Assembly: GCF_001447155.2 (NCBI RefSeq)
Contig: NZ_CP014754.1
Location: 2,046,001 to 2,110,000, forward strand
From: Marinobacter sp. LQ44
GTDB taxonomy: Bacteria; Pseudomonadota; Gammaproteobacteria; Pseudomonadales; Oleiphilaceae
DNA length: 64,000 nucleotides
Direction of reading: 5' to 3'
Position numbers and translations under genes: made by a program. Under the pieces are notes generated by a model that was not told the origin of the DNA, searched no databases, and saw only the letters and a program-made list of their open reading frames with translations. How positions within the stretch are numbered: the stretch's first letter is position 1; every line of letters begins with the position of its first letter. Shown here one piece after another: positions 1-8,357 of the stretch.

Positions 1-640
1 GATCGGGGCGGAAGCTTTCAACGGTAATCGCCTGACGGAAGGTGACGAAGACATTGGTGTGTACACCGTCAACACCCGTTTCGGTGGCGACATCGGCGTA
101 TCACAAAGCTGGCAGGCCGGGCTGTCCTATCTGAACAACCGCCAGGTTCATGGTGACCATGACGGCGATCACGATCATGACCATGACCACGGTGATCACG
201 ACCACAGCCATGCCGCCGCCTACACCGGCGAGAACCTCTACATCGCCGACCTGGTCTGGAAATGGTCGCCTGATGGCAACACCCGCCAGCAACAGCTGAC
301 GCTCAGCGGCGAATACCTGTACGCGGACGAACTGAACGAACATGCCCGCTCCTCAGATTACCACCAGGGCTGGTATACCTCCGCTGTCTACCGCTTTACC
401 CCACAGTGGTCTGTCGGAGCCCGCTATGGCCGGGTGGATCTCAAGGAAGCCCATGGTGACCACTTCCACGATCAGCAACTGAAAGAAACCGATGTGATGC
501 TGGCCTGGTCCCGATCCCACTTCTCGACTCTGCGTCTGCAATACACGCACCAGAGTGCTCACGGTTTCGATGACGCCGACAACACCGTCACCCTGCAGTA
601 CGTGATGACCTTCGGAGCTCATGGTGCCCATGATTTCTAA
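1..640 (+). CDS. Outer-membrane beta-barrel protein, C-terminal part, His/Asp-rich loop
   Basis: The reading frame is open from the window edge (frame starting at base 2), so only the C-terminal part is seen. It contains alternating aromatic/polar stretches typical of outer-membrane strands and ends in a terminal strand with a penultimate Asp and final Phe, as barrel proteins often do. Roughly 30-50 residues after the internal Val-Tyr-Thr-Val segment there is a run of alternating His, Asp and Gly, and further His clusters occur later; such loops bind zinc or similar metals. The next two genes encode a zinc-type ABC binding protein and permease, and the stop overlaps the start of the first of these by about 20 bases. 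A zinc-uptake receptor or porin is the best reading. Substrate is inferred from context; the N-terminus and any TonB box or plug lie outside the window. Confidence 0.7.
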   Translation, partial: IGAEAFNGNRLTEGDEDIGVYTVNTRFGGDIGVSQSWQAGLSYLNNRQVHGDHDGDHDHDHDHGDHDHSHAAAYTGENLYIADLVWKWSPDGNTRQQQLTLSGEYLYADELNEHARSSDYHQGWYTSAVYRFTPQWSVGARYGRVDLKEAHGDHFHDQQLKETDVMLAWSRSHFSTLRLQYTHQSAHGFDDADNTVTLQYVMTFGAHGAHDF

Positions 641-1556
641 GCCCAACCGCCTGGCATGGGTGTTTGGCTGGCTGCTGGCGTTTGCCAGCGTGCCGGCCAG
701 CGCCAGTCTGAATGTGTTCGCCTGCGAACCAGAGTGGGCCAGCCTGGTCTCGGCGTTGCTGCCGGATGCAACCATCACCACCGCGACCACCGCCTGGCAA
801 GACCCGCACTACATTGAGGCCAGACCCAGCCTGATTGCCGCCATGCGTAAAGCCGACCTGGCCGTGTGCACGGGTGCGTCGCTGGAAGCCGGCTGGCTGC
901 CTTCGCTGATCTCAAGGGCGGCCAATCGCAAGATCCAGCCCGGTAGCGATGGGCTGTTCTTTGCCGCCGACCATGCGCCGCTGCATCAGAGTCATGAGCA
1001 CGTTGACCGCAGCATGGGGGATGTCCACCCAGAGGGCGACCCGCATCTGCATCTGTCTCCGGACGCCATTCCCCTGGTTGCCAGTGCCCTCGCCGAACGA
1101 CTGACTGCCCTGGCCCCCGATCAGCAAGCACAGATTCAAGTGAGGTACATTCGGTGGCGGGGAGAGTGGAACCAGCACCGCCAGTCCTGGCGCCATGCCG
1201 CCCGGCAACTGGCCGGGACCGGTGTGGTTACCCAGCACTCCACCTTCGATTACCTGCTGCGTTGGCTGGGCATCGAGGTCATTGCCGACCTGGAGCCGAA
1301 ACCCGGGTTACCACCCGGCAGCGCGCACCTGCGGAACGTGCTGGCTACCCCGGACCTGGCTCGCGCCAGCGTGATTATGGTGGCCTCCTATCAGGATGAT
1401 CGTCCGGCCCGGTGGTTATCGTCACAATCCGGCGTACCGGCGATAGTGCTGCCTGGCACCGTCACCGGCCAACCGGGTGAAGAGACTCTGGAGCAGGTTA
1501 TCAACCTGATCGTCGACACACTGTTGAATCATCAAGAGCCAACGAATGTGGAATGA
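621..1556 (+). CDS. Zinc/manganese-type ABC transporter substrate-binding protein (ZnuA/TroA family)
   Basis: Periplasmic metal-binding protein of the cluster A-I (TroA/ZnuA) family, about 311 residues, the usual length. It has an N-terminal signal sequence ending near an Ala-Ser-Ala site, then the family pattern: a first-lobe segment with a Cys-Thr-Gly-Ala-Ser-Leu-Glu stretch, a short His-rich loop (near residues 113-145, with His-Ala-Pro-Leu-His, Ser-His-Glu-His and Asp-Pro-His-Leu-His-Leu-Ser), a central helix and a second lobe with a Thr-Gln-His-Ser-Thr-Phe-Asp-Tyr segment providing another metal His. ATG at 621 follows a GGAG-like stretch; ATG at 630 is an alternative start giving a more typical signal peptide. 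The gene overlaps both the upstream barrel gene and the downstream permease gene, indicating co-transcription. Zinc is the likely metal; manganese cannot be excluded. Confidence 0.85.
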   Translation: MVPMISKPNRLAWVFGWLLAFASVPASASLNVFACEPEWASLVSALLPDATITTATTAWQDPHYIEARPSLIAAMRKADLAVCTGASLEAGWLPSLISRAANRKIQPGSDGLFFAADHAPLHQSHEHVDRSMGDVHPEGDPHLHLSPDAIPLVASALAERLTALAPDQQAQIQVRYIRWRGEWNQHRQSWRHAARQLAGTGVVTQHSTFDYLLRWLGIEVIADLEPKPGLPPGSAHLRNVLATPDLARASVIMVASYQDDRPARWLSSQSGVPAIVLPGTVTGQPGEETLEQVINLIVDTLLNHQEPTNVE

Positions 1557-2307
1557 GTGGGGCTGGATGTGGCCGGCATTCACTGCCAGCACGCTGACTG
1601 CAATCGCCCTGGTGCCTCTGGGCAACCGGGTACTTGAGCGGGGTATGGTATTTGCGGATCTGGCGATCGCCCAGTGGGCGGCTCTGGGCATTTTACTGGT
1701 CGGTACCGTGTTACCCGCCGGTGGCGCTGCCCTGAGCCTCTCCGGGAGCCTGGCCCTTGCCCTGCTGGCCGTTGCCTTGGTCAGCCTGGTTTTACGGTAT
1801 CTGACCCGTCACCGTGAAGCCATGATTGGCCTGCTCTACGCACTGGGCGCCTGCCTGGCCACCTTGCTGGTAAGCCAGGACCCCCACGGCGCACAGCGGC
1901 TTGCCCATACCCTTAACGGCGATCTGCTCTGGACCACACCCACGGTGCTGGGCCCGATGGTTCTGCTGGCACTGGCCGTGCTTGCCTGGCAGTGCGTCCT
2001 GCCACAGAGTTACAGGGGCTGGCTGTTCCTGCCAATGTTCGCTATCGCCATCACCCTGACGGTCGACCTGGCCGGCATCTACGTGGTGTTCACCTCATTG
2101 ATTGCCGCCCCACTGCTACTGATACACCTGCGTGGCACCAGCATTGTCTTCGCCATACTGACGTGCCTGGCGGGCCACAGTCTGGGGCTTCTGATCTCGG
2201 CCTGGCAGGATCTGCCAACCGGGCCAACCTTGGTTATCGCTGCCATGGCCACCTGTGCCAGTGTGGCGGTGCTGGCGCGCCCGCCCACTGCGCGGCATTC
2301 GTTATGA
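1546..2307 (+). CDS. Metal ABC transporter permease (ZnuB-like)
   Basis: Inner-membrane permease of the ABC-3 (ZnuB/TroC/MntB) family, 253 residues with about seven or eight hydrophobic helices. The N-terminal part shows the family pattern in which a Met-Val-Phe-Ala-Asp-Leu-Ala segment follows the first helix (in relatives this is Gly-Asp-Ser-Leu-Ser-His). The start codon overlaps the end of the binding-protein gene by 11 bases, so the two are translationally coupled. No ABC ATPase gene follows: the next gene lies on the opposite strand 27 bases away. The ATPase must be upstream of the window, elsewhere, or shared. Divergence from the usual Asp-Ser-Leu-Ser-His motif suggests a subfamily distinct from classical ZnuB. 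Confidence 0.8.
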   Translation: MWNEWGWMWPAFTASTLTAIALVPLGNRVLERGMVFADLAIAQWAALGILLVGTVLPAGGAALSLSGSLALALLAVALVSLVLRYLTRHREAMIGLLYALGACLATLLVSQDPHGAQRLAHTLNGDLLWTTPTVLGPMVLLALAVLAWQCVLPQSYRGWLFLPMFAIAITLTVDLAGIYVVFTSLIAAPLLLIHLRGTSIVFAILTCLAGHSLGLLISAWQDLPTGPTLVIAAMATCASVAVLARPPTARHSL

Positions 2308-2334
2308 TGGTCAGCGGGTGGTAAATAGCGCACA

Positions 2335-3210
2335 TCAACGCCTTGCTCCAATCCCGAAAGTGCCGGGAAAAGGCAAGAACTCGTCAGCGCTCTGATCGTA
2401 GGGCGGAGCTTGCAAAATCTCTTGAAAGCGCCCAGCAGAAACCATGGCTGCCAGTCGCTTCGACACTGCAACTCGAAGATAGCTTGTGTTGCATGGTGAC
2501 TTTTTGGAAAACGCAAGAAACAGCCCTTGTCTTGTCAGAGGCCTGTCCAGCATAGAGAAGAGACCGAGCATGCCAAATTTTCGAAGCTTTTCCTTTCCAC
2601 GCAACTCCTCGTAAAGCACATAATCAACGCGTTCCGCCCGCATCATCATGAAGGCTTGTTCAATCGAACGCACCCGTTCCAGTTTCAGATATTGCCTTGC
2701 GTAAAGGTCGAAATCAGGACCAAAGCTTTTGCCGATCGTGGTGGAGCCGCGCAGGCCCCTCAGATCACTCCAGTCGCGGTAATCGAAATTGCGCCCCCGA
2801 CCAATCCAGATGCCTGTTGTCAGATAGGTCATAGGCGGTTCAAGGTAGTCAAAATGAAGGAGGCGTTCGGGCGTTTTATAGATACCGGCGATCAAATCGA
2901 TATCGCCGTCTATCCCGAACTTCTGCACCCGAGCCCAACTACCCATCTCACGGATATCAAGCGTGATTCCCAAGGGCTCAAAGGTTTCACGCAGAAAGGG
3001 GACTGCGGCACCAATCAACTTACCGGGACGCTCCTGTGAGCGGCTAAGAAGTGGGGCCGATTCGGGGTTGCCACTGACAATTAACAGGTCGCACTGGTGC
3101 CGCCCCCTGGCTTTCACGGTTGCGGATGTCATGCCCAAAGATGCAAGCATCAGCAAAAGCATCAACCACAGCACCGGGTTGCTTAAATGATCCTTGCCCA
3201 CGGTAGCCAT
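2335..3210 (-). CDS. Periplasmic solute-binding protein, SBP_bac_3 family
   Basis: A 291-residue protein with an N-terminal signal/anchor helix (residues 12-32), followed by a two-lobe amino-acid-binding-type fold. Visible signs are a first-lobe segment that poses the ligand (Ser-Gly-Asn-Pro-Glu-Ser-Ala-Pro), a segment with Asp-Ile-Asp-Leu-Ile-Ala-Gly-Ile-Tyr-Lys-Thr and a second-lobe Leu-Arg-Gly-Leu-Arg-Gly segment. It stands alone, with no permease or ATPase beside it. Orphan proteins of this kind in marine gammaproteobacteria are numerous; some act as sensors or ligand scavengers rather than transport parts. The ligand is unknown. It converges on the permease gene to its left. Confidence 0.75.
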   Translation of the reverse strand: MATVGKDHLSNPVLWLMLLLMLASLGMTSATVKARGRHQCDLLIVSGNPESAPLLSRSQERPGKLIGAAVPFLRETFEPLGITLDIREMGSWARVQKFGIDGDIDLIAGIYKTPERLLHFDYLEPPMTYLTTGIWIGRGRNFDYRDWSDLRGLRGSTTIGKSFGPDFDLYARQYLKLERVRSIEQAFMMMRAERVDYVLYEELRGKEKLRKFGMLGLFSMLDRPLTRQGLFLAFSKKSPCNTSYLRVAVSKRLAAMVSAGRFQEILQAPPYDQSADEFLPFPGTFGIGARR

Positions 3211-3281
3211 CGCATGCCCTGCCCCACGGCTTTGTACCTTTTAAATCTAGCACAGTTTCTACTGGGGGACCCAACATGGGC

Positions 3282-3713
3282 TCATTGACCAGTGCGACGG
3301 GTAACCGCCATGGTTAGCCTGGAAATACAAGTCAGCTTGCCTTGCTCGTTCTCCAGGCGGATTTCCCAAACCTGGGTAGTGCTGCCGATGTGCTGGGCGC
3401 GGGCCGTTCCGTATACCCAGCCGCCGGTCACCGGGCGAATGTGGTTGGCGTTGATATCGAGCCCCACCGCCACGGTGTTCTTGTCTTTCAGGCAGCAATT
3501 GGCCGCCATGCTGCCCAAGGTTTCCGCCAGCAACACCGAAGAGCCGCCGTGCAAAATGCCAAACGGCTGCACCGTGCGCTGGTCCACCGGCATGCGGCCT
3601 TTCACGTAATCGTCACCAATTTCGAGGTATTCAATACCCATGTGGCTGACGGCGGTATTTTTACTTGCCTCCGCCATGTGTTCCAGGTTCGGAGTAACGG
3701 TCCAGATCACCAT
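3282..3713 (-). CDS. Hotdog-fold acyl-CoA thioesterase (PaaI/YdiI family)
   Basis: A 143-residue protein of the PaaI/YdiI hotdog thioesterase family, hydrolysing acyl- or aroyl-CoA esters. Key sequence signs are the Gln-Pro-Phe-Gly-Ile-Leu-His-Gly-Gly motif (near residues 49-57) with the catalytic-loop His-Gly-Gly, a following Glu-Thr/Ser-Leu-Gly-Ser helix supplying the catalytic Glu, and the Ile-Asn-Ala-Asn-His-Ile-Arg strand. These match E. coli YdiI (MenI), a 1,4-dihydroxy-2-naphthoyl-CoA thioesterase. Length is normal for the family. There are no menaquinone genes nearby, so the physiological substrate is open. It is a single-gene unit with its own upstream region at 3714-4008. Confidence 0.88.
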   Translation of the reverse strand: MVIWTVTPNLEHMAEASKNTAVSHMGIEYLEIGDDYVKGRMPVDQRTVQPFGILHGGSSVLLAETLGSMAANCCLKDKNTVAVGLDINANHIRPVTGGWVYGTARAQHIGSTTQVWEIRLENEQGKLTCISRLTMAVTRRTGQ

Positions 3714-4008
3714 ATTTGGAAAATCTCCAGATTGAACTTTGGTCTGTTATAACTGTCAGCAATGAGTCTATACAGGTAGCATGCTCATAACCAAGCCTTT
3801 ATAGAGCATTTTGGTAGCTTGGCCAATCAGACCAAAAGAGAACGACTTGAGATGAGAAAAGGTGTGATGACCGCCGCCAACACCAACAGCCAGTGGAACA
3901 ACTCGACGGGCAGATCCCATAATCGAATAGGGATCATATTCATTCTTTGGCGTCACTCACCGATTGACGACATGGACCATCGTAAGCTTGCTAAGCTCCT
4001 TGTGGCCC
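3714..4008. other. Intergenic region, 295 bases, no confident gene
   Basis: Between the RNase J-like gene and the thioesterase gene. A 62-codon minus-strand frame (3768-3956, GTG start) and a 67-codon plus-strand frame overlap here. Neither has a clear ribosome-binding site or recognisable motif, and they conflict with each other. The region probably holds the thioesterase promoter near its right side. No RNA gene or terminator is evident. Confidence 0.5.
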
Positions 4009-5391
4009 TCAGTAGACCCTGACCAGTTCCTGCTTCTGCCACCCCAACCGTCCGGTTTCGACAACCTGACGCCGAATGCCCGGTACTGGCCGCACCATGA
4101 ACAGGTCGCCATTACGGCCAACCATGGCCCTGGGCACACCTGCACCTTTCGCAAGATCGGCATGCACGTCCATGTGTTCAGCCTCACCGTGAACTGGAAT
4201 GGCAATGCGGGGCTGAACCCAGCGATACATCGCCTTGAGTTCATCCTGCGCCGGATGGCCTGAGGCATGAATGGGCACGCCCGCGTCTTCGGCGGTAATC
4301 ACAATCACCCCCAGCTTGCGCAGCTGGCTGATCAGCGCCTCGATGGCCTCTTCATTACCCGGTATGGCTCGGGCACTGAAAATCACCGTATCACCGGCTT
4401 CCAGCTCGAAATCCGGATGGCTGCCCTGGGCCAGGCGCCGCAACGCAGTTCTGGGTTCACCCTGGCTGCCGGTGGCCACACCCAGCACCTCGTGGCGCGG
4501 CAGGTAACCGAGGTGTGAGGGGCTGATCAGTTTGTCTGTGCCCGGCCAAAGCCCCGTAGCCTTGGCCGCACCACTCATGTTTACCAACGAACGGCCCAAC
4601 AATCCCATATAGCGGCCTGTTTCCCGGGCAATGCTGGCCAGCGTATGCAGGCGGGCTATGTTGCTGCCAAAGCAGGTGACAATCACCCGCCCCTCGGCCA
4701 CCGCAATCAGGTCCCGCAGGCCTTCGTGCAGCGCCGCCTCGGACACCGAGTGGCCCGGCACCGTAGCGTTGGTGGAGTCACAGACCATGGCAGCCACGCC
4801 TTCATCAGCCAGATCGGTAAACGTGGAGGTGGTGTAACCGTGGCCAACCAGCGGATTATCATCCAGTTTCCAGTCACCGCTGTGGAAAATGTTGCCGATC
4901 TGGGTGCGGATCATCAGCGCATTGGGGTCGGGAATCGAGTGAGTCAGCGCCAGCCACTCCACGTTGAACGGGCCAATCTGCCGGCGCTCCCCGGTGCCCA
5001 CTTCGATGATTGGCACTCGATGCAACAGATCAAACTCAGCCAGCTTTCGGCGCAGGATCTCAGCGGTAAACCGGCTGGTGTAGACAGGGCACTGCAGCAG
5101 TGGCCAGAGGTAGGGCACGGCACCAATGTGATCCTCGTGAGCATGGGTTATGATCAGCCCCGGCAGCTTATCCCGCCGGTCGGCGATAAACGCCGGGTCT
5201 GCCATCTGTACCGGTGGTTCTCCCCGGTGATGCACCGTGCCATCGGCCGCGATACGGCCCGGCTTGGGGAAGGTCACCCCGCAGTCCACCATCAACCACT
5301 GGCCATCGTGGCCGTAGAGGTTGAGATTCATGCCGATTTCACCCGTACCGCCAAGGGGTAAAAACCATAGATCGTTGTGGTCAGGGGTCAT
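4009..5391 (-). CDS. RNase J-like metallo-beta-lactamase/beta-CASP hydrolase
   Basis: A 460-residue beta-CASP metallo-beta-lactamase protein of the RNase J family. It opens with the family phrase Leu-Gly-Gly-Thr-Gly-Glu-Ile-Gly-Met-Asn (residues 13-22) and carries the zinc motif Thr-His-Ala-His-Glu-Asp-His-Ile-Gly (82-90). Further zinc and beta-CASP motifs follow: a His-Ser-Gly-Asp-Trp-Lys segment, Cys-Asp-Ser-Thr-Asn-Ala, a Phe-Ser-Ala-Arg-Ala-Ile-Pro-Gly-Asn-Glu segment and His-Ala-Ser-Gly-His-Pro near the C-terminus. RNases J of Firmicutes and alphaproteobacteria are about 550 residues because of an extra C-terminal domain; that domain is missing. Its start overlaps the stop of the upstream binding-protein gene by 4 bases. 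5'-exo/endoribonuclease activity is expected but unproven; RNA or another phosphodiester could be the substrate. Confidence 0.85.
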   Translation of the reverse strand: MTPDHNDLWFLPLGGTGEIGMNLNLYGHDGQWLMVDCGVTFPKPGRIAADGTVHHRGEPPVQMADPAFIADRRDKLPGLIITHAHEDHIGAVPYLWPLLQCPVYTSRFTAEILRRKLAEFDLLHRVPIIEVGTGERRQIGPFNVEWLALTHSIPDPNALMIRTQIGNIFHSGDWKLDDNPLVGHGYTTSTFTDLADEGVAAMVCDSTNATVPGHSVSEAALHEGLRDLIAVAEGRVIVTCFGSNIARLHTLASIARETGRYMGLLGRSLVNMSGAAKATGLWPGTDKLISPSHLGYLPRHEVLGVATGSQGEPRTALRRLAQGSHPDFELEAGDTVIFSARAIPGNEEAIEALISQLRKLGVIVITAEDAGVPIHASGHPAQDELKAMYRWVQPRIAIPVHGEAEHMDVHADLAKGAGVPRAMVGRNGDLFMVRPVPGIRRQVVETGRLGWQKQELVRVY

Positions 5392-6155
5392 TGAGCGGGC
5401 TGTTCCAGGTACTTCAACACAAGATTTTCCTTGATACCTTCACGTTCGATCAGCTTCAGGGCTGCGCGAATGTCGTCGACGTATTTGAGGGCCGGCGATT
5501 TATCCGACACCGCTATCCAGGAACGCTCGCCCGGCACAAAAAACGGGGACACCTGCGCCGGGATTTGCATTTGACTGACGGTGTAAAGGCCCACAAGTTC
5601 CGGGGCGATCACCACATCCACACGGCCTTTTTCCATCATCCGCATCAGGTTCTCATAATGCGGTGCAGATTCTTTAATCAGATCCCCGTCGCGATCAAAC
5701 CGGCTGAAGTACGTGGCGCCGTCCAGGACTCCAACTGTTCTTCCATAAAGATCGCTATAGCGGGTGATCCGGTGTTCGTCATCCAGATAGAAGAAAAGAC
5801 GGCGTTCCGGTGGGAAAGCGGGGGCAACGAAGGTCATGTAGTCCTCGCGGCCATCGGTTCTCAGCGGCCCCAGCATCACATCCACTTCCCCTTTTTGCAG
5901 CATCAGTAAAACACGCCGGAACGGCGCTTCCCGGTACCGCACCTGCCAACCAAGCCGATCGGCAATTTCCTCGAAAATTTCCAGATAGAGGCCACTTTTG
6001 TGGCTGGCATCCAGTATTCGGTAGGGCGGAGAGTGGTTAACTCCGACGGTAACCGTCAACGGCTCAACGGTTTCCGTGCCCTGCTGCGCAAGTACTGGCA
6101 TGGCGAAGAGCAGCAGCAAGGATACCAGCCGGAGCCTTAGGTTTCTCACGTCCAT
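5388..6155 (-). CDS. Periplasmic solute-binding protein, SBP_bac_3 family
   Basis: A 255-residue secreted protein with a clear signal peptide (charged N-terminus, Leu-rich core, cleavage near Leu-Ala-Gln at residue 24) and a family-3 amino-acid-binding fold. Typical segments are Gly-Val-Asn-His-Ser-Pro-Pro-Tyr-Arg near residue 38, Gly-Leu-Tyr-Leu-Glu-Ile-Phe-Glu-Glu-Ile, a Gly-Glu-Val-Asp-Val-Met-Leu-Gly-Pro-Leu-Arg segment and a second-lobe Gly-Arg-Thr-Val-Gly-Val-Leu-Asp-Gly. It resembles orphan binding proteins without cognate permeases. Its stop overlaps the start of the RNase J-like gene by 4 bases, so the pair is probably co-transcribed, although no functional link is obvious. Ligand unknown. 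Confidence 0.8.
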   Translation of the reverse strand: MDVRNLRLRLVSLLLLFAMPVLAQQGTETVEPLTVTVGVNHSPPYRILDASHKSGLYLEIFEEIADRLGWQVRYREAPFRRVLLMLQKGEVDVMLGPLRTDGREDYMTFVAPAFPPERRLFFYLDDEHRITRYSDLYGRTVGVLDGATYFSRFDRDGDLIKESAPHYENLMRMMEKGRVDVVIAPELVGLYTVSQMQIPAQVSPFFVPGERSWIAVSDKSPALKYVDDIRAALKLIEREGIKENLVLKYLEQPAQ

Positions 6156-6329
6156 TTCGGCCTCAATCCATGGTCAAATGAGTGTAGAACGATGACAGTA
6201 TAGTAGGCCGCAGCATCCATAACCTACCTGTAACCGTAATCCCTGTTGAAAACTCGCCATCCCGTCACAAGGTCTCGGGGTAGGGCACATGAAACTCGTT
6301 TCTGAACTCCGACACAAGGATCGACCACT

Positions 6330-7013
6330 ATGAAGATACTGATGGTACTGACTTCCCATGACCAAATGGGCGACACCGGACACAAGACCGGCTTCTGGCT
6401 TGAAGAGTTCACGTCACCGTTCTACGTCTTCAAGGACGCCGGTGCCGACATTACCCTGGCGTCCCCGAAAGGCGGTCAGCCACCGGTAGACCCCAACAGT
6501 GAAGCCGAAGACGCCCTCACCGACTCCACCCGCCGTTTCATGGACGATACCCACGCCCGTGAGATGCTCGCCAGCACGAAAAAGCTGGCCGATGTCGACA
6601 TGAATCAGTTCGATGCTATTTTCTATCCGGGCGGCCACGGCCCGCTGTGGGATCTAGCGGAGGATGAAAAGTCCATCGCCCTGATCAAGACGGCCTACGA
6701 GCAGGACAAGGTGATCGGCGCGGTCTGCCACGCTCCGGCGGTGTTCAAGAATGTGTTCGTAAAACCGGACCAGAACATCGTTGGCGGCCGGGAAGTTACC
6801 GGTTTCAGTAACACCGAAGAAGACGCCGTTCAGCTCACCAACATCGTGCCTTTTCTGCTGGAAGACATGCTCAAGCAGAACAACGCCCGCTACACCCGCG
6901 GCAATGACTGGGCGCCGCACATTGTGGTGGACGGCAAGCTGATCACCGGGCAGAACCCGGCGTCCTCGGAAGGTGCGGCCAAAGCCGTTGTGCAGGCTTT
7001 GCAGGATAACTGA
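6330..7013 (+). CDS. DJ-1/PfpI-family protein (Hsp31-like, type 1 glutamine amidotransferase fold)
   Basis: A 227-residue DJ-1/PfpI superfamily protein of the Hsp31-like/glyoxalase III branch. Visible elements are the N-terminal Met-Leu-Val-Leu-type strand with Ser-His-Asp, a Thr-Gly-Phe-Trp-Leu-Glu-Glu segment (residues 20-26, supplying the conserved Glu), the Phe-Tyr-Pro-Gly-Gly-His-Gly-Pro loop and the nucleophile elbow Gly-Ala-Val-Cys-His-Ala-Pro (Cys near residue 133). Members act as methylglyoxal hydratases, deglycase-like enzymes or holding chaperones under carbonyl and oxidative stress. It converges on the formaldehyde dehydrogenase gene and shares its terminator; both deal with reactive aldehydes, which may be coincidental. 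Confidence 0.88.
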   Translation: MKILMVLTSHDQMGDTGHKTGFWLEEFTSPFYVFKDAGADITLASPKGGQPPVDPNSEAEDALTDSTRRFMDDTHAREMLASTKKLADVDMNQFDAIFYPGGHGPLWDLAEDEKSIALIKTAYEQDKVIGAVCHAPAVFKNVFVKPDQNIVGGREVTGFSNTEEDAVQLTNIVPFLLEDMLKQNNARYTRGNDWAPHIVVDGKLITGQNPASSEGAAKAVVQALQDN

Positions 7014-7040
7014 TCCATACGAGCCATGATCCGAAAAAGC

Positions 7041-7066
7041 AAAGGGGAGGCCGCGGCCTCCCCTTT
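7041..7066. terminator. Bidirectional rho-independent terminator
   Basis: A 26-base perfect palindrome forms a ten-pair GC-rich stem with a CCGCGG loop between two convergent genes. On the minus strand it is followed by a T-rich stretch (the complement of GAAAAAGCAAA), ideal for the formaldehyde dehydrogenase transcript. The plus-strand side has a shorter TTT. Confidence 0.85.
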
Positions 7067-7093
7067 GTCGTTCTGGCGGTTGTACTCACCGGG

Positions 7094-8263
<1,170 letters not shown>

Positions 8264-8357
8264 TTAGCACGTCAGTGCAGTGCAAGCCCGGGCCTTTGCC
8301 AATCCTCCGGGCTAATACTGACGTATGAACAGGGGAATCTCCTGAGGGTGTAATACT

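Noticed and set aside
1..640. His-Asp repeats read as a DNA tandem-repeat locus
   Set aside because: The repeats are irregular at the DNA level and in frame within a barrel-type protein; they fit a metal-binding loop.
3768..4022. Two overlapping small reading frames between the thioesterase and RNase J-like genes
   Set aside because: They lie on opposite strands, lack good ribosome-binding sites and show no recognisable motif.
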